From the NCBI GenBank assembly GCA_947646735.1, contig CANTFK010000943.1:496001-560000 (forward strand): a stretch of 64,000 nt of DNA, written 5' to 3'. The notes beneath the pieces were generated by a model. It saw only the letters and a program-made list of their open reading frames with translations, made no database searches and was not told the origin of the DNA. Below, in pieces: positions 14,119-24,429 of the stretch. Both the position numbers and the translations under genes were made by a program. Source of the stretch: Peronospora farinosa. Taxonomy: Eukaryota; Oomycota; Peronosporomycetes; Peronosporales; Peronosporaceae. Numbering within the stretch: position 1 is the stretch's first letter; each line of letters starts with the position of its first letter.

Positions 14119-14997
14119 TTGATGGACACGTCGTCTCTCTCTGCAGATGCTGGCAGCTCGACCACGTCTTGCAGTACCCGCATGTGCAGCCCTTCGTTCA
14201 CTAGCTATTCCAGTATCCAGCCAATAGATGTGCTTAATACTTCTCTTCTCGTACGACTGGGTCTGCAGTCACTTGACGTGCCGTATCAACGTCCTGAAAC
14301 AATTAGAAACAAACAACAATTGCCAGATCTTATCGAGGAGCGTCTTCAAGACCTTCTAGGTGATCCATTGACGACTATAGACCTTGCTAGTATTCAATTG
14401 ATGCCATTACGTTCGTGTCTTCCGTGGGAGATCGTGGCCGTGGAGGACAGCGACGGTGTTCTGCGTTACGGAAAAGTGATGGACGAAGAAGATCCCAGCA
14501 GCTCTGAAGAAGTCAAAATACAAGTGTCCAAGACTTGTATCCGATGGTATGCAATGTCGCAGATTTATTTCTTCCAGTCGGTTGGAGAAAGAAAGAGTAG
14601 CAAAGAAATTGACGTGTGGATTGGCGACAAAGAGGAGACAGAAGCTTCACCAGTCGGCGTGGTCGCAGAAGTGAACGCGCTATTGGCACGACTGAATGTG
14701 TCATTGAGCACGAGCTATGAGGAGCTCCTGGCTGAGGTCTGGCGACTGCAACATCAGGTCGCGCTTATGGAGAAAGACCGACGCGCTGCTTTGCAACAGA
14801 TGGAGCAAGCTTTGAGAGCGCAGAGAGATGCAGAAAAGGCTTTAGTGTGTGTTGTTTGTCTCGTGAATGTAGTGGATCGCGTACTCGTTCCATGTGGACA
14901 TAGCTACTGCACGACGTGTGTCTACCGTCTTGATGGGACCTCGTGTCCAGTGTGCCGACATGATATTTCGGACAGTGCGGCCTTTCGAATTTCATGA
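14119..14997 (+). CDS. Small RING-finger protein, copy of the sacsin-like gene's 3' end
   Basis: Single-exon gene of 292 residues. The C-terminus is a C3HC4 RING (VCVVCLVNVVD, CGHSYCTTC, SCPVCRHDI) preceded by a coiled coil (about 185-245). Block by block it matches the end of the upstream giant gene: PLRSCLPWEIVAVED against PLRSCQPGELVAVEN, then RWYAMSQIYFFQS against RWMLATHLYFFRS, then VNALLARLNVSLSTS against VNDLLSRLNVTLDTS, then the RING. It lies 279 bp downstream on the same strand, so a tandem partial duplication is the simplest origin. Probable role: E3 ubiquitin ligase or regulator of the sacsin-like protein (inferred). The N-terminal 45 residues are Ser/Thr-rich and not shared. The frame is intact and RING cysteines are kept, so it does not look like a pseudogene. 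Confidence 0.8.
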   Translation: MMDTSSLSADAGSSTTSCSTRMCSPSFTSYSSIQPIDVLNTSLLVRLGLQSLDVPYQRPETIRNKQQLPDLIEERLQDLLGDPLTTIDLASIQLMPLRSCLPWEIVAVEDSDGVLRYGKVMDEEDPSSSEEVKIQVSKTCIRWYAMSQIYFFQSVGERKSSKEIDVWIGDKEETEASPVGVVAEVNALLARLNVSLSTSYEELLAEVWRLQHQVALMEKDRRAALQQMEQALRAQRDAEKALVCVVCLVNVVDRVLVPCGHSYCTTCVYRLDGTSCPVCRHDISDSAAFRIS

Positions 14998-15405
14998 CTT
15001 GAGAAAAGGAGGGAAAGTAAAAATATATACCAGATAATACTGAAAGTAAAAAAAATGTACGACAGAAAAGATAATAAAAATAGATATACCACGGGCGTAT
15101 ACTATACGAATAGCATACCGAGAATAAGCTGACTCCAAAAGAAGTGAGCTTTTCAGTTGGGAAACTTTTTCAATATTGAACTTCCATTCTAAGGGAAAGA
15201 TATAATTTTTTTTCTCTAAATTTACATTTTCTCAAGTGCATTTATTTGTTACAATAACTTGAAGACAGTGTTGAAGGTATTATTATACGTCCTTGACGGT
15301 AATAACGTTAATGGGAGGCTTGGAATTTATCAGTGCGACGACTGGTCTATTTTTAGTGATGGGCATTTCCATCACCAACGCGTTCATTCTTTGATTTGCT
15401 TCGTA
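14998..15405. other. Intergenic, AT-rich
   Basis: No gene seen. AT-rich, with A/T runs near 15,040-15,080 and 15,200-15,225. It holds the 3' flank of the small RING gene and the upstream region of the ankyrin-PH gene. The frame of that gene stays open back to about 15,259 but reads low-complexity residues unlike the family. Confidence 0.5.
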
Positions 15406-16398
15406 ATGGTCCGAGATAAACAAGAAATTGGATTGTGGCGTGCAGCGACTCGTTGTAAAGTCAAGAAGTTTCAGCAATTTTTGAGCAATGAGACGGACGA
15501 CGACGTCCGATATCTGCTTGATCAGCCACATCCTGCAATAGGCACGACCCCATTGATGGTCGCAGCAACTAAGAAGTATGGGGCGGAGATTGTGCGTGTT
15601 CTGGTGCATTTGGGTGCCGATCTGAACGTTACAGACAGTGGAAAGCACCAGAACACGGCGCTTCATTACGCAGCTTACAATAATCGAGTCGCCCAGTTGG
15701 AGATGCTGCTGGAGGCTGGAGCTGACGTCTTGGTTCTTAATGGCAAGGGCCACACAGCGCTGGATGTGGCAAGACTTCGTGGACGGAAGGAAGCAGCTGC
15801 AGCATTGACTTCTCGTCTACAAGTGCACAGTGACTGGCTGTATTTACGCTCCAAGTCGATGGTGGGGTTCTGGAAACGACGTTGGTGTGTGCTACTGGCG
15901 TGCAATTCGAAACGCACAGCAACCGAGCTCTGTATCTTTCGATCTCCCAACAAAGTGCATCCTATGGCAGTGTTGTCGCAAGACAGTTTGACGACACAGT
16001 GCACGGCACTGGCGGGTAAGAAAGCAAACGGCTTCAACCTAGACACGCCCGTGGTCTACCAGGAACTGCGTTTTCGTCGCTACAGCCGATACCAATCCTC
16101 GGGACGAACGCACGTCCATAAGGCAAAATTGCAACCGCGCGAGTACGTCTTTGCGTGCGATACTGAAAGCAGTCGAGATGCGTGGATGAGAGTATTGGGA
16201 AATCAACAGCACGGACGGGATAGCACGGACACGACGGCTAGCTCCATAAACATGAATTTACCCCACAGATCCAGCGCTAAATTCCGTGCTGCAGCTGTCG
16301 ATACGCCATCATTACCGAGTGATGGATCGCAAGGTGGAGCCTCCAGGAACTTTGACACAGCAGATCAAGGAGGCACGTTAGACATTGGTAAATTCTAG
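15406..16398 (+). CDS. Ankyrin-repeat and PH-domain protein, copy A
   Basis: Single-exon protein; I start at ATG 15,406 (MVRDKQEIGLWRAATRC), about 330 residues, because residues 5' of it have no counterpart in the paralogue at 45,067-46,626. Ankyrin repeats occupy about residues 35-140 (GTTPLMVAATKKYGAEIV, NTALHYAAYNN, GHTALDVARLRG). A PH-like domain follows (WLYLRSK, FWKRRWCVLLACN, ending at DAWMRVLG). The tail is Ser/Gly-rich and disordered. PH domains bind phosphoinositides or proteins and ankyrin repeats bind proteins, so a membrane-associated adaptor is likely (inferred). The paralogue has the same order, including an STELCIF-like strand. No catalytic domain is seen. Confidence 0.8.
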   Translation: MVRDKQEIGLWRAATRCKVKKFQQFLSNETDDDVRYLLDQPHPAIGTTPLMVAATKKYGAEIVRVLVHLGADLNVTDSGKHQNTALHYAAYNNRVAQLEMLLEAGADVLVLNGKGHTALDVARLRGRKEAAAALTSRLQVHSDWLYLRSKSMVGFWKRRWCVLLACNSKRTATELCIFRSPNKVHPMAVLSQDSLTTQCTALAGKKANGFNLDTPVVYQELRFRRYSRYQSSGRTHVHKAKLQPREYVFACDTESSRDAWMRVLGNQQHGRDSTDTTASSINMNLPHRSSAKFRAAAVDTPSLPSDGSQGGASRNFDTADQGGTLDIGKF

Positions 16399-16893
16399 AT
16401 CAGCCGAGCCCATGGTCTGCGCTTCAGCACCAACGTTCATCGAAGATGAAAATGGTTGTATCTGGGGTGACATGCCCGCACCGTAAGCCTCATTTACTCC
16501 GGAACTATCGACGATGATTTCCATCAGTGGTGACCCGAATGAGCCACGGCCAGACACTAGTGCAAAGCGGGTGTCTTGTTTGCGTTGAGAACCATCGTGA
16601 CTCGGTCTGTATTCCTGCGGACATGTGACAGATTGCTATGATTGCATGAAACCAATGATGCAGGTGAATTCTCCGTGTCCCGTTTGTTGCGCCCATGTAG
16701 ACGACATGGTTAGATAGAATCAAGCATTAAATAAGCATTAATGCGATGAAACTCTACAAAATAGATTAATTACAGTGCGTTAGTATACAGACACAAAAGC
16801 TCATACATTAACATGTACCTCTATAATCTAAAATCCAATAATTCACACGATAGTATTATCTTTGCCAATCCATTGGTTTGTGTCAATCAAAAG
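16399..16893. other. Intergenic
   Basis: About 500 bp between the ankyrin-PH gene and MMS19. No ORF with recognisable family. The frame of MMS19 extends 5' to an in-frame ATG at 16,813, but those 27 residues are Asn/Ile-rich and look like leader sequence. Confidence 0.45.
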
Positions 16894-19800
16894 ATGTTTA
16901 GCTTAGACGCGCCGCTGGCACCGGCTATCGAGGCGTTTGTAGACCCAGAGAAGGACGATGCTACACAGAAGACGGGTCTTAATACTGTTATAATGCAGGT
17001 TCATCGTCATGTGAGTATGGAGGCATTGATTCAGGCTCTAGGCGTCCATCTCACCAGCAATGACGACAAGGTGCGTTCTCGAGCCACTCTACTGCTGTCC
17101 GAGGTACTCACGCGCCTCCCAGAGCTGCAGCTAATGTCCAGTGCCGTGCAATTGCTCCTGACTTTCTTTGCTGACCGTTTGGCCGACTTTCCTAGCGCCT
17201 CTGCTTGTCTGCGCGCGCTGCTGGCGCTTGAGACGCACCACGCGGCCCAAATCTCGTCCCCCCGTGTCACCGTCATGCTTATATTGAATCTGGGAAACAC
17301 TCTGCATATCCCGCAGCTGGGTCAAGCTATGCGCAAGATGTGCTTTGATCTCATGCAGCTTGCGCTGGCGCAGTCGACAGTTGTGGAGCTGCTGCTGGAC
17401 TCGGTCCCGGCTAATGGAGACGTTCAAGATGCCAGTGTGAACGACACAGAGGAGAGTAAAGATCTCGGTAGAGAGTTTGCACAGACCTTTTTGAGTGCTA
17501 TGGAGGGAGAGAAGGACCCGCGTAACCTGCTGCTGTGCATGCAGGTGGCGCGTATGCTGCTGTGCAAGTTGGAGCCGGTGTTCTCCCATAGTGATGTATT
17601 GCTGCAGCAATATTTTGATACCGTATCCTGCTACTTCCCCATTATCTTCACGCCGCCGCCAAACGATCCATATGGAATCACATCAGAAGAACTTATTCTG
17701 TCGCTGCGCCATGCGTTTGCGGCATCGGACTTGTTAGCTCCGCTGGTGCTTCCGTTCTTACTGAAGAAATTGGCATCTACAGTAGTCGAGGCGAAGTTAG
17801 ATGCTTTGCAAACACTGGTCTTTTGCGGAGAACGATACTCGGTGAATGCGCTACTACTGCAAATGCATGCCGTGGCTACGGCGCTGTATGATGAAGTGCT
17901 GGACGGTGAGAAGCAGGAAGTTATCATTGAAGCTCGTCAGGCGATCTCGCGGTTTTCTGGAGTTGTTGCGCGTGCCAAAGCGCAAGACACGCCGGGTGCA
18001 GTATACGCATGGAGCAAATTTGTGGTGGACATGACTGCACGTGCTGCGGATGAACTGCGTGAACATGCTGCAGACTCGATGGTGAGCGTGTCAGCTGGAC
18101 AGGTATTGGCGGCATTAGGACATGAGTCAGCGATGAGTTTTGCCCATGTGCTTAAAGTCGCGGTACCCCTGTTGGTGGAGCAGCTCCATAACGAGTGTTC
18201 AGGAAGCGAGAGTACTCCTTCAAAATGTGAATCTGCGCTGGCGCGGATTCTGCTTCTTGTAAACACGACCGACCGGGAGATTGATCAAAGTGGCCAAACG
18301 CAACCCATGCGCCCCCATGCACCAGCGCTCATTGACGTGCTAGTAAACTTCCTTAGCATTGATCAGGACACTCATATGGACCGTAGCAGTAGCGCAACTG
18401 CACGCTGCATAGCAGTGGAAGCGCTGTGCCATCTTCTCACTTTGCCACCATCACCCATCGTGGCGCCTGCACAGGTTAAGGCAATTATTAACCTGTTTAC
18501 CCGCCTGCTGCTTCTTGACCCTGCAATGGAGGTGCGAGGTGCCTGCTTACAGAGTCTGAAGGAGATCTCCACCGTGTCTACAACGTCGGTGTTTACAATG
18601 AGCGGTGAAGAGGGTCCCGGCACTAGCGGCTATGCTTCGTTTGTGGTCGAGATATCACTGGCAAGACTTATGGCTGCAATCAACCACGGAAGCGACCATG
18701 AAGATGATGATGACGAAGAAGATACAGGAGTTTCTGCAGTTCTGACGGCTTCGAACCGCACGTTTGATTCGTTTTTCGAGGAGGCATTATTGGCTATCAC
18801 TGAACTTTGCCGCGAGTCATCTATTTTCCAGGCTACCATCTTTCTTCTCATCGATATGTGTGTGGAGAAGGGTGGTGATAAACAAAGTGACATTAGATTT
18901 TGTGAAACAGACGGTGACACTGCTCGCCAGCGTCATGTGGACTGTCTCCTAGACGCAGTGGCCAAGATTGTAGAGATTAATGCTGCCGACCGCACCAGTA
19001 TGGAGTTTTGTGTTCAGACATCTTCGATGGATTCCATCATCTTTAGGTTGCTCACTGCAATGGAGACGTCTGCAGCTCGTGCAGGTGCTCTTGTGAGTGG
19101 CGAGCAACCTGGTCTTGTGGATGATGCAAAACTTGCTGCTTGTGTTCGAATCTTCCGCGCAGTAACGCAGAATGTGTCTCCAGCCACACAACAGCGGCTG
19201 ATTGACGCCGTGGTGCCAGCGTTTTTGCGCACATGTACCTCAGAACCTGCTAGTCTGCAGCTCGTACCACTTTTTGCTGCAGTTATTAATTCAGCCGCTC
19301 GTGATGTGACACTACCGGATACATCGTTGGTCATTAACAGACTACTTGAAATTGCGCAGTCTGATACGACTATAGTGCGTGAGACTTCATCTCGCCGGCT
19401 TGAAGTTGTGTGTACCGAAGCTGCGCTCTCGGCGGCTAGATCGTTGGCCTCTATTGTGAACAAAATGCAGGACGGCGCTGAGCTCGATGCTCTTATCGAC
19501 ATGCTGCTCTCCAAGAAGCTTGCAGTAGTAATCTGTAATTCCACCGAGAATTTTGCCGTGCGGGTGTCAGCGCTGCAAATATATGCCTGGATTGCGAAGG
19601 CATTAGTCATTCGAGGTCACAAGGTTCATGCACCGGTGTGTCTGCGCTTCCTATGCAAGTTCCTCATGCCGGGGAGCCAAAACGATGACGTAAACGTTAG
19701 CATGGAACAGGAAGACTCTGCCTTGCGTAAGGAAGTTGCCAAGACCTTTCATGTGCTAGTTTCGGAATACCCGGACGTGCTGAACCGCAAATGTGGTGCT

Positions 19801-20473
19801 TTTATCACGGTACGATATCTGTTGAGTGTCATGTTTTTGGCTAATGCTAGCTAACGAATCTGTTTCTCTGTTTGTATGCAGTTTCTCTACAGGCAACGAA
19901 TGTTTGACCAGGTGTTCCCGTTATTGCTCGAGTTCATTCGTGCCCACATTGGCGAGGAGATTAGCGTGGCAGCACTGATAGCGTTCGCGCTAGTGATCGC
20001 ACACTCACCGAAAGCCGTCTACCAACCTCATTTAGCTCAGATTTTCCCGCTTATGCTGCAAGCTCTTAACACGGACGACCGTGAACTGGGTAGCGCTGCT
20101 ATCCAGACATTCAAACCGCTGCTTCTAGATTCGGTAGAGAGCGCCAAGCCGTTCCTCAAGGACGTGTTCCCGGGACTGCTGAAGCAAGCGCAGTTTGGGT
20201 ACGTTAATTTCTGCGTCGGATAATGTCGTGCACACGAAAGATGATTTATGAGCTCACTGTGTGTATGATTCTTGTTGTCGGGCGAGCAGATCTAATGCTA
20301 AGGACAGATATGCAGCACTCGAGTGTCTTGCGAAATTGGCCACAATCCCCTACGAACTTGTGCACCCGTACAAAGACACTGTGTTGCGGAAACTCTTGCT
20401 TGTGTTGGACGACCGCAAACGTCTCGTTCGTCACATGGCTGTTCGTGTGCGTAACCGATGGAGTATTTTGTAG
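16894..20473 (+). CDS. MMS19: MMS19 homologue, HEAT-repeat Fe-S targeting factor
   Basis: Exons 16894..19809, 19882..20198, 20290..20473 give about 1,138 residues, close to the family size. MMS19 is the adaptor of the cytosolic iron-sulfur assembly targeting complex; it passes clusters to DNA polymerases, primase and XPD-type helicases, so it links Fe-S supply to DNA repair and transcription. The protein is alpha-helical HEAT repeats throughout. The diagnostic N-terminal block is YFPIIFTPPPNDPYGIT followed by LILSLRHAFAAS; the end (VRHMAVRVRNRWSIL) matches the conserved MMS19 C-terminus just before the stop. An acidic loop (HEDDDDEED) sits near residue 605. The last intron ends in a NAGNAG acceptor (GAGCAG), so Arg may be added or skipped at the junction. 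ATG 16,894 (MFSLDAPLAPAIEAF) is preferred over 16,813. Confidence 0.9.
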
Positions 20474-20604
20474 AGCTACAACAAAGAGCCTGCTGCATCT
20501 ACGTCAAGAGTAATGGAAACACACGCGAGTTTGCACCGGGCATCGACGACGTGCCCTGTCATCATCTGTATTTCTATGCTCCGCCGAGTGTTGCAGACGC
20601 TGTT

Positions 20605-21538
20605 TTAGACAGTATTGAGGTCCTTCTCCTTGGCTTCCAGTAGCTTGCCAATCTCCGCCGTGGCGTCGTCAGTCACTTTCTGGATGCGTTCCTTCTGCAC
20701 CTCCATAGCATCTTCCGAGACAGTTTCCTTGAGTTTCTTCGCATGGTTCATAGCATCCTGACGCACACGGCGCACATGCTGTCGAGCCTGCTCCGCCTGC
20801 TTCTTGGCGGCTTTGAGCAACTCAGCCCGCGTCTCCTTTGTCATCCTACATCCCCCCAATGAGTCAGTTCCTCATCCAACTACCAACAACCTAACAGCCA
20901 CGTACTTGGGGAAGGAGATCTCCAGAGAACTTGCATCTTCTCGCACTGAATAGACTGGATTTGTGCCTTCAATACTTTTCTTTACGTCCTGCATCAGCTA
21001 TTAGAACGTCGACGACTCAATCAGTACAACATTATCTCTCCCTCCCTGCCCTTTCAGCGTCTCTTACCGACGGATCATATACTGACACACACAGTGCGTG
21101 TGTACCAACCACTGCCACCTGCGCCACTTGAGCAAGTGGCACGTGTTGACCGTATGCCTGGACGTGTAGCTCATCGAAAACACCGGCATCTGCTCGACCC
21201 GGTCGCATCTGACTCAATGCACGCGTGAAATTCACAACGGCACCGTTCATATTTTTCTTGGCCTTCTCCAGTGCTTGTACAGCACCTCCGTCTTCCTCAT
21301 CCCTTCCATCTAAAGCATCCTCATCGGCCACAAGAGCAGCAAATGTAGTGGATTTGTTCTTATTGTTTTTACTCTTCTTCACTTTCGCAAACGATCGTGT
21401 CGGATACAGATTCACTGATGCTTTCAAAGGTACAGAAAGAGACAGACGAGTCCATGTAGAAGGAGCAACACCAACCGAAACAACCGGTCGTCTCAAAGCC
21501 GCGAGTCGCACGGCGCAGTAGACGACCCGACGAGCCAT
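20605..21538 (-). CDS. MRRF: Mitochondrial ribosome recycling factor
   Basis: Exons on the minus strand: 21538..21068, 20988..20906, 20845..20605, 264 residues. Recycling factor, with EF-G2, splits the ribosome after termination. The first 50 residues are Arg-rich and nearly free of acids, as in a mitochondrial presequence. The family domain follows: MNGAVVNFTRALSQMRPGRA, then VSVYDPS joined across intron 1 to DVKKSIEGTNPVYS, then, after intron 2, MTKETRAELLKAAKKQAEQA and NVRR-like HVRRVRQDAM, ending AEIGKLLEAKEKDLNTV. This is the whole bacterial-type fold. It shares an 87 bp gap with the divergent gene at 21,626 and is convergent with MMS19, with 131 bp between the stops. Confidence 0.9.
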
Positions 21539-21625
21539 TGATAAAATAACCTGTTTGTTTTCATACCCCTTTTGAATCCAATATTATTTATCTATATCAG
21601 TTTATATAGGTATTCATTTTAAAAG
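21539..21625. promoter_or_regulatory. Short shared upstream region of two divergent genes
   Basis: Only 87 bp separate the start codons of the recycling factor (minus) and the helical protein at 21,626 (plus). The segment is AT-rich and includes a TATATC/TTTATATAG stretch. A shared promoter is inferred; no named motif was recognised. Confidence 0.4.
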
Positions 21626-22519
21626 ATGCCAAAGAAATACTCGCTGTTCCAGCGATCCGTGCGTGTGGTGCAGACGTCCCTCCGGCGTTTGAACCGTTGG
21701 GCTGCTGTGCATATAGTTGGATTACCTAATCCACCTGAAGTTGAAGAGCGATTACGTCAGCCTAGTTTTGTAGATTTATGGGAATTTACAGTGGCTGATC
21801 ATCGTCGGATTTTCCATGAAGTGTGGCAGGAATACAAACTGTCTTTTGCTGGACTTAGTCGTGAAGATTTGGAACGTAGTAAAGAAGAGGTGAAACGTGT
21901 TGTAAAAACAGTCAGTGGTCAAGTTTCTGAGACTGCAGGCAAGAATTTGACGTTTATTGACAAGAGTCTTGAAGGCTCTAAAGTACATGGGAATCTTCAT
22001 ACAATTAAAGAGCAGGGAGCTGAGAATGTCGAGTTCCTGACCAAGGAGATAAAGCATGTGGTTGAAGGTGTGGACACTGAAGCGATGGTCCGTCATGCAA
22101 AGCAGTTGATGGACGACAGTCGCAGTAAAGACGACGTGGCGACAACTGTTAAGAAGAATGTGGTCGAGCTGCGGGGTCTTATCAAAGAAGGAAGAGATGC
22201 TGCTTTGCGGCTGGATAGAGAGGATATGGATACGTTTAAAGAGAGGGCACAGTCGTGGTTTGCAGACAAGCTACTGGTTGGTCAATCGGTGCTGATGGCA
22301 TTTATTGAAGGATATCGTGAGGGCAAAGAGATGGAGTTAAAACGCAAGGACGCACTGCTCATTTCATTCGCCAAGCAAGCAGCAGAAGACCATAAAGATC
22401 TGATTGAGAACCAGATTAAGAAGTTGATGGATCAGCAGCGTGAGAAACAGCGACAGGAACTGGAGGAGGCAGCAGCGAAGGAAAATGCAGAAAAGACTGG
22501 AAAACACACAGCCGAGTGA
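21626..22519 (+). CDS. Conserved-looking charged helical protein of unknown function
   Basis: Single exon, 297 residues. I do not recognise the family. The N-terminus is basic (MPKKYSLFQRSVRVVQTSLRRLNRW) with a possible amphipathic helix that could act as a mitochondrial or membrane-surface signal. From residue 75 on it is almost entirely charged helix and probable coiled coil, ending in a Gln/Glu-rich tail (QQREKQRQELEEAAAKENAE). There is no clear membrane span and no cysteine pattern. It is divergent from the mitochondrial recycling factor, which makes a mitochondrial role worth testing but proves nothing. Another frame stays open past the stop to 22,658 with a Thr/Ser/Glu-rich tail, so a frameshift or alternative 3' end is possible. 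Confidence 0.65.
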   Translation: MPKKYSLFQRSVRVVQTSLRRLNRWAAVHIVGLPNPPEVEERLRQPSFVDLWEFTVADHRRIFHEVWQEYKLSFAGLSREDLERSKEEVKRVVKTVSGQVSETAGKNLTFIDKSLEGSKVHGNLHTIKEQGAENVEFLTKEIKHVVEGVDTEAMVRHAKQLMDDSRSKDDVATTVKKNVVELRGLIKEGRDAALRLDREDMDTFKERAQSWFADKLLVGQSVLMAFIEGYREGKEMELKRKDALLISFAKQAAEDHKDLIENQIKKLMDQQREKQRQELEEAAAKENAEKTGKHTAE

Positions 22520-24429
22520 GAAAACGGAGGCCACTACGACAACGTCAGAGAATGAAGAAGCAATGTGTACGTCGGTACAAGAAAAACTGACAGATACGTC
22601 ACCAAAAGACCAAGGTGGAAAACCTACCACGGCGGTGAATGGTTCCAACTCGAGATAACCTAGTGCACAAGAATATCTGCTTGCATGGCAGATGAAGGAG
22701 CTGACGGGTAGGGATATAATGGGAAATATACTGGTTAGCGAACAAGCTGTGCTGTGAAGAATTCGCAAAACTTGCAACAAGAAGGTAACATCTTTTGTGG
22801 TGATTCAGCAGGACAACGACGCTAACAGGTACGAATCCATATAGATCAATGCTGCAGTAAAGAAAAACAGTTTGTGCGCCATGAAAAAACCAATTTGCAG
22901 AGGATGATGACGATGATGATACATTGCAACACGAGACGATGGAGCTCTTGGTCCGGGCGCTCGTGTATGATGACAACGAAAATGATAGCGAGAGACTTTG
23001 CCGCTGTTCTTCAAATCCATAGAACCTCATAGCAAGACAGCGCATCAGCGATATCGTCGCCTGTAGTCCATGGAGGAGGATGTTCCTATGACGATGAGAA
23101 TACGGGTGGCAGTGTCGCTGGGAGTTTCAAGCAAGCGATGACAAGTCGACCTTCAATCGCAGAAACTTTATCCGGAACTTATTCATCAAACTTATACTTA
23201 CACGCACGCTGGACATGTTCAAACATGGTTGACAACGAGTTTTATCGCCAAAGGTAAGTCACGTGATGATGACGCCGGTGTAGTTTCCGGCATCTACGTC
23301 CCAGCTTGCAAGTGTGGCACACAATGAGAAGGTAGCCATCACATCGTGATTATTCAACCAAAATGTGAATATCCGAAAGAACTAGCCAGCAAGCAGCACC
23401 ACGAATCCCAACGATTGACGGTATTATTTCCAGAGTGTGGTAGTTGCAACGTGCGCTCCTCTCGGGTCAAAAGCTACTTCTACAAGCCAGCTGCTATGGC
23501 CTTCACTCGCAGACCAGAGTTTGAGTCTCATCGTTCGAGATGGTTGCCACAATTGGATTGTTTTGGAGAGATAGCCAGAATGTCCGTTGCTGGCAAGCTG
23601 TGAGCTACCTTCACACGTTTCAGCACTGACAAGCTCGAACCGTTTGTCTGCGAATGGTTTGTAGTATCAGGATTAGGCAATTCTGTGATCTTGTTTCGGC
23701 ATGTCGCTCAAAACTTCTTCTGTGGTTCATTTGATGATGTCTTAGAGGACATGGCTATCCACGTTGACTCTGTTCACTGCTTTCCAGCCATTCGTCCACC
23801 AATGTCTGTACGGGCTCCGAAAACCAAAACTGTTTCTGCGTTCCGGCCTCAACCTTCTATAGCCACCGAAAATGCGTGAAGCAGCGTGACCTTGCCTTGC
23901 CGTTGTCGCATCCTGTAACGCCAATGGCTTTGCCAAGGCCTGGGACGTGTGCATGGTAGTCGGACGAGTTCATGACGGTCGAGCTCCTCAGCATGAAAAC
24001 GGAAGTACTCGCGACGGAAACAAAATGCCACGAGGGTCGCTTCCAGGTGCGTTGTAGCATTTTGCGCTCGTTTCTATTCATATTGCAGAAGACTGAGCGG
24101 CTCACCTTACCTTTTCTGTTTAACTTGTTAGCTCTGGTCTCTGCCGCTCACTGATCCTGTACTATTACTCATCGGTCGCTGCTGTATCTGCAGCCTGACA
24201 CGTATAACCCCATGCCCCCTTTCTTCGCCATTCAGCTCCAACTGCACCATTCGGCTTCAGCGGACATGACAAAATTTGTGCGAAGACAACCCAAATGCTT
24301 TTAATCTACTGGTACTATTGCGCCTTGCTGACTTCTTCTTCTCCCTCCCAAAAATCTCGATCACAGCTAGCCTTCGTGCATGAAAGATATTTCAGCCACC
24401 TTGATCAAATCGTATCGATGATAGTGCTA
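22520..24429. other. Gene-poor 1.9 kb region with broken reading frames
   Basis: No intact gene. Both strands hold several short open stretches of 60 to 150 codons interrupted by stops, for example plus 23,346-23,603 and 23,685-23,879, and minus 23,742-24,105. This pattern would fit a decayed coding element such as a transposon relic, but I saw no terminal repeats, target-site duplication or catalytic motif, so I do not name a family. The right end lies downstream of the GT8 gene's stop. Confidence 0.45.

Noticed and set aside
22364..22780. Minus-strand hydrophobic frame opposite the helical protein
   Set aside because: It is the antisense shadow of a Lys/Glu-rich gene, which always reads as Leu/Phe-rich.
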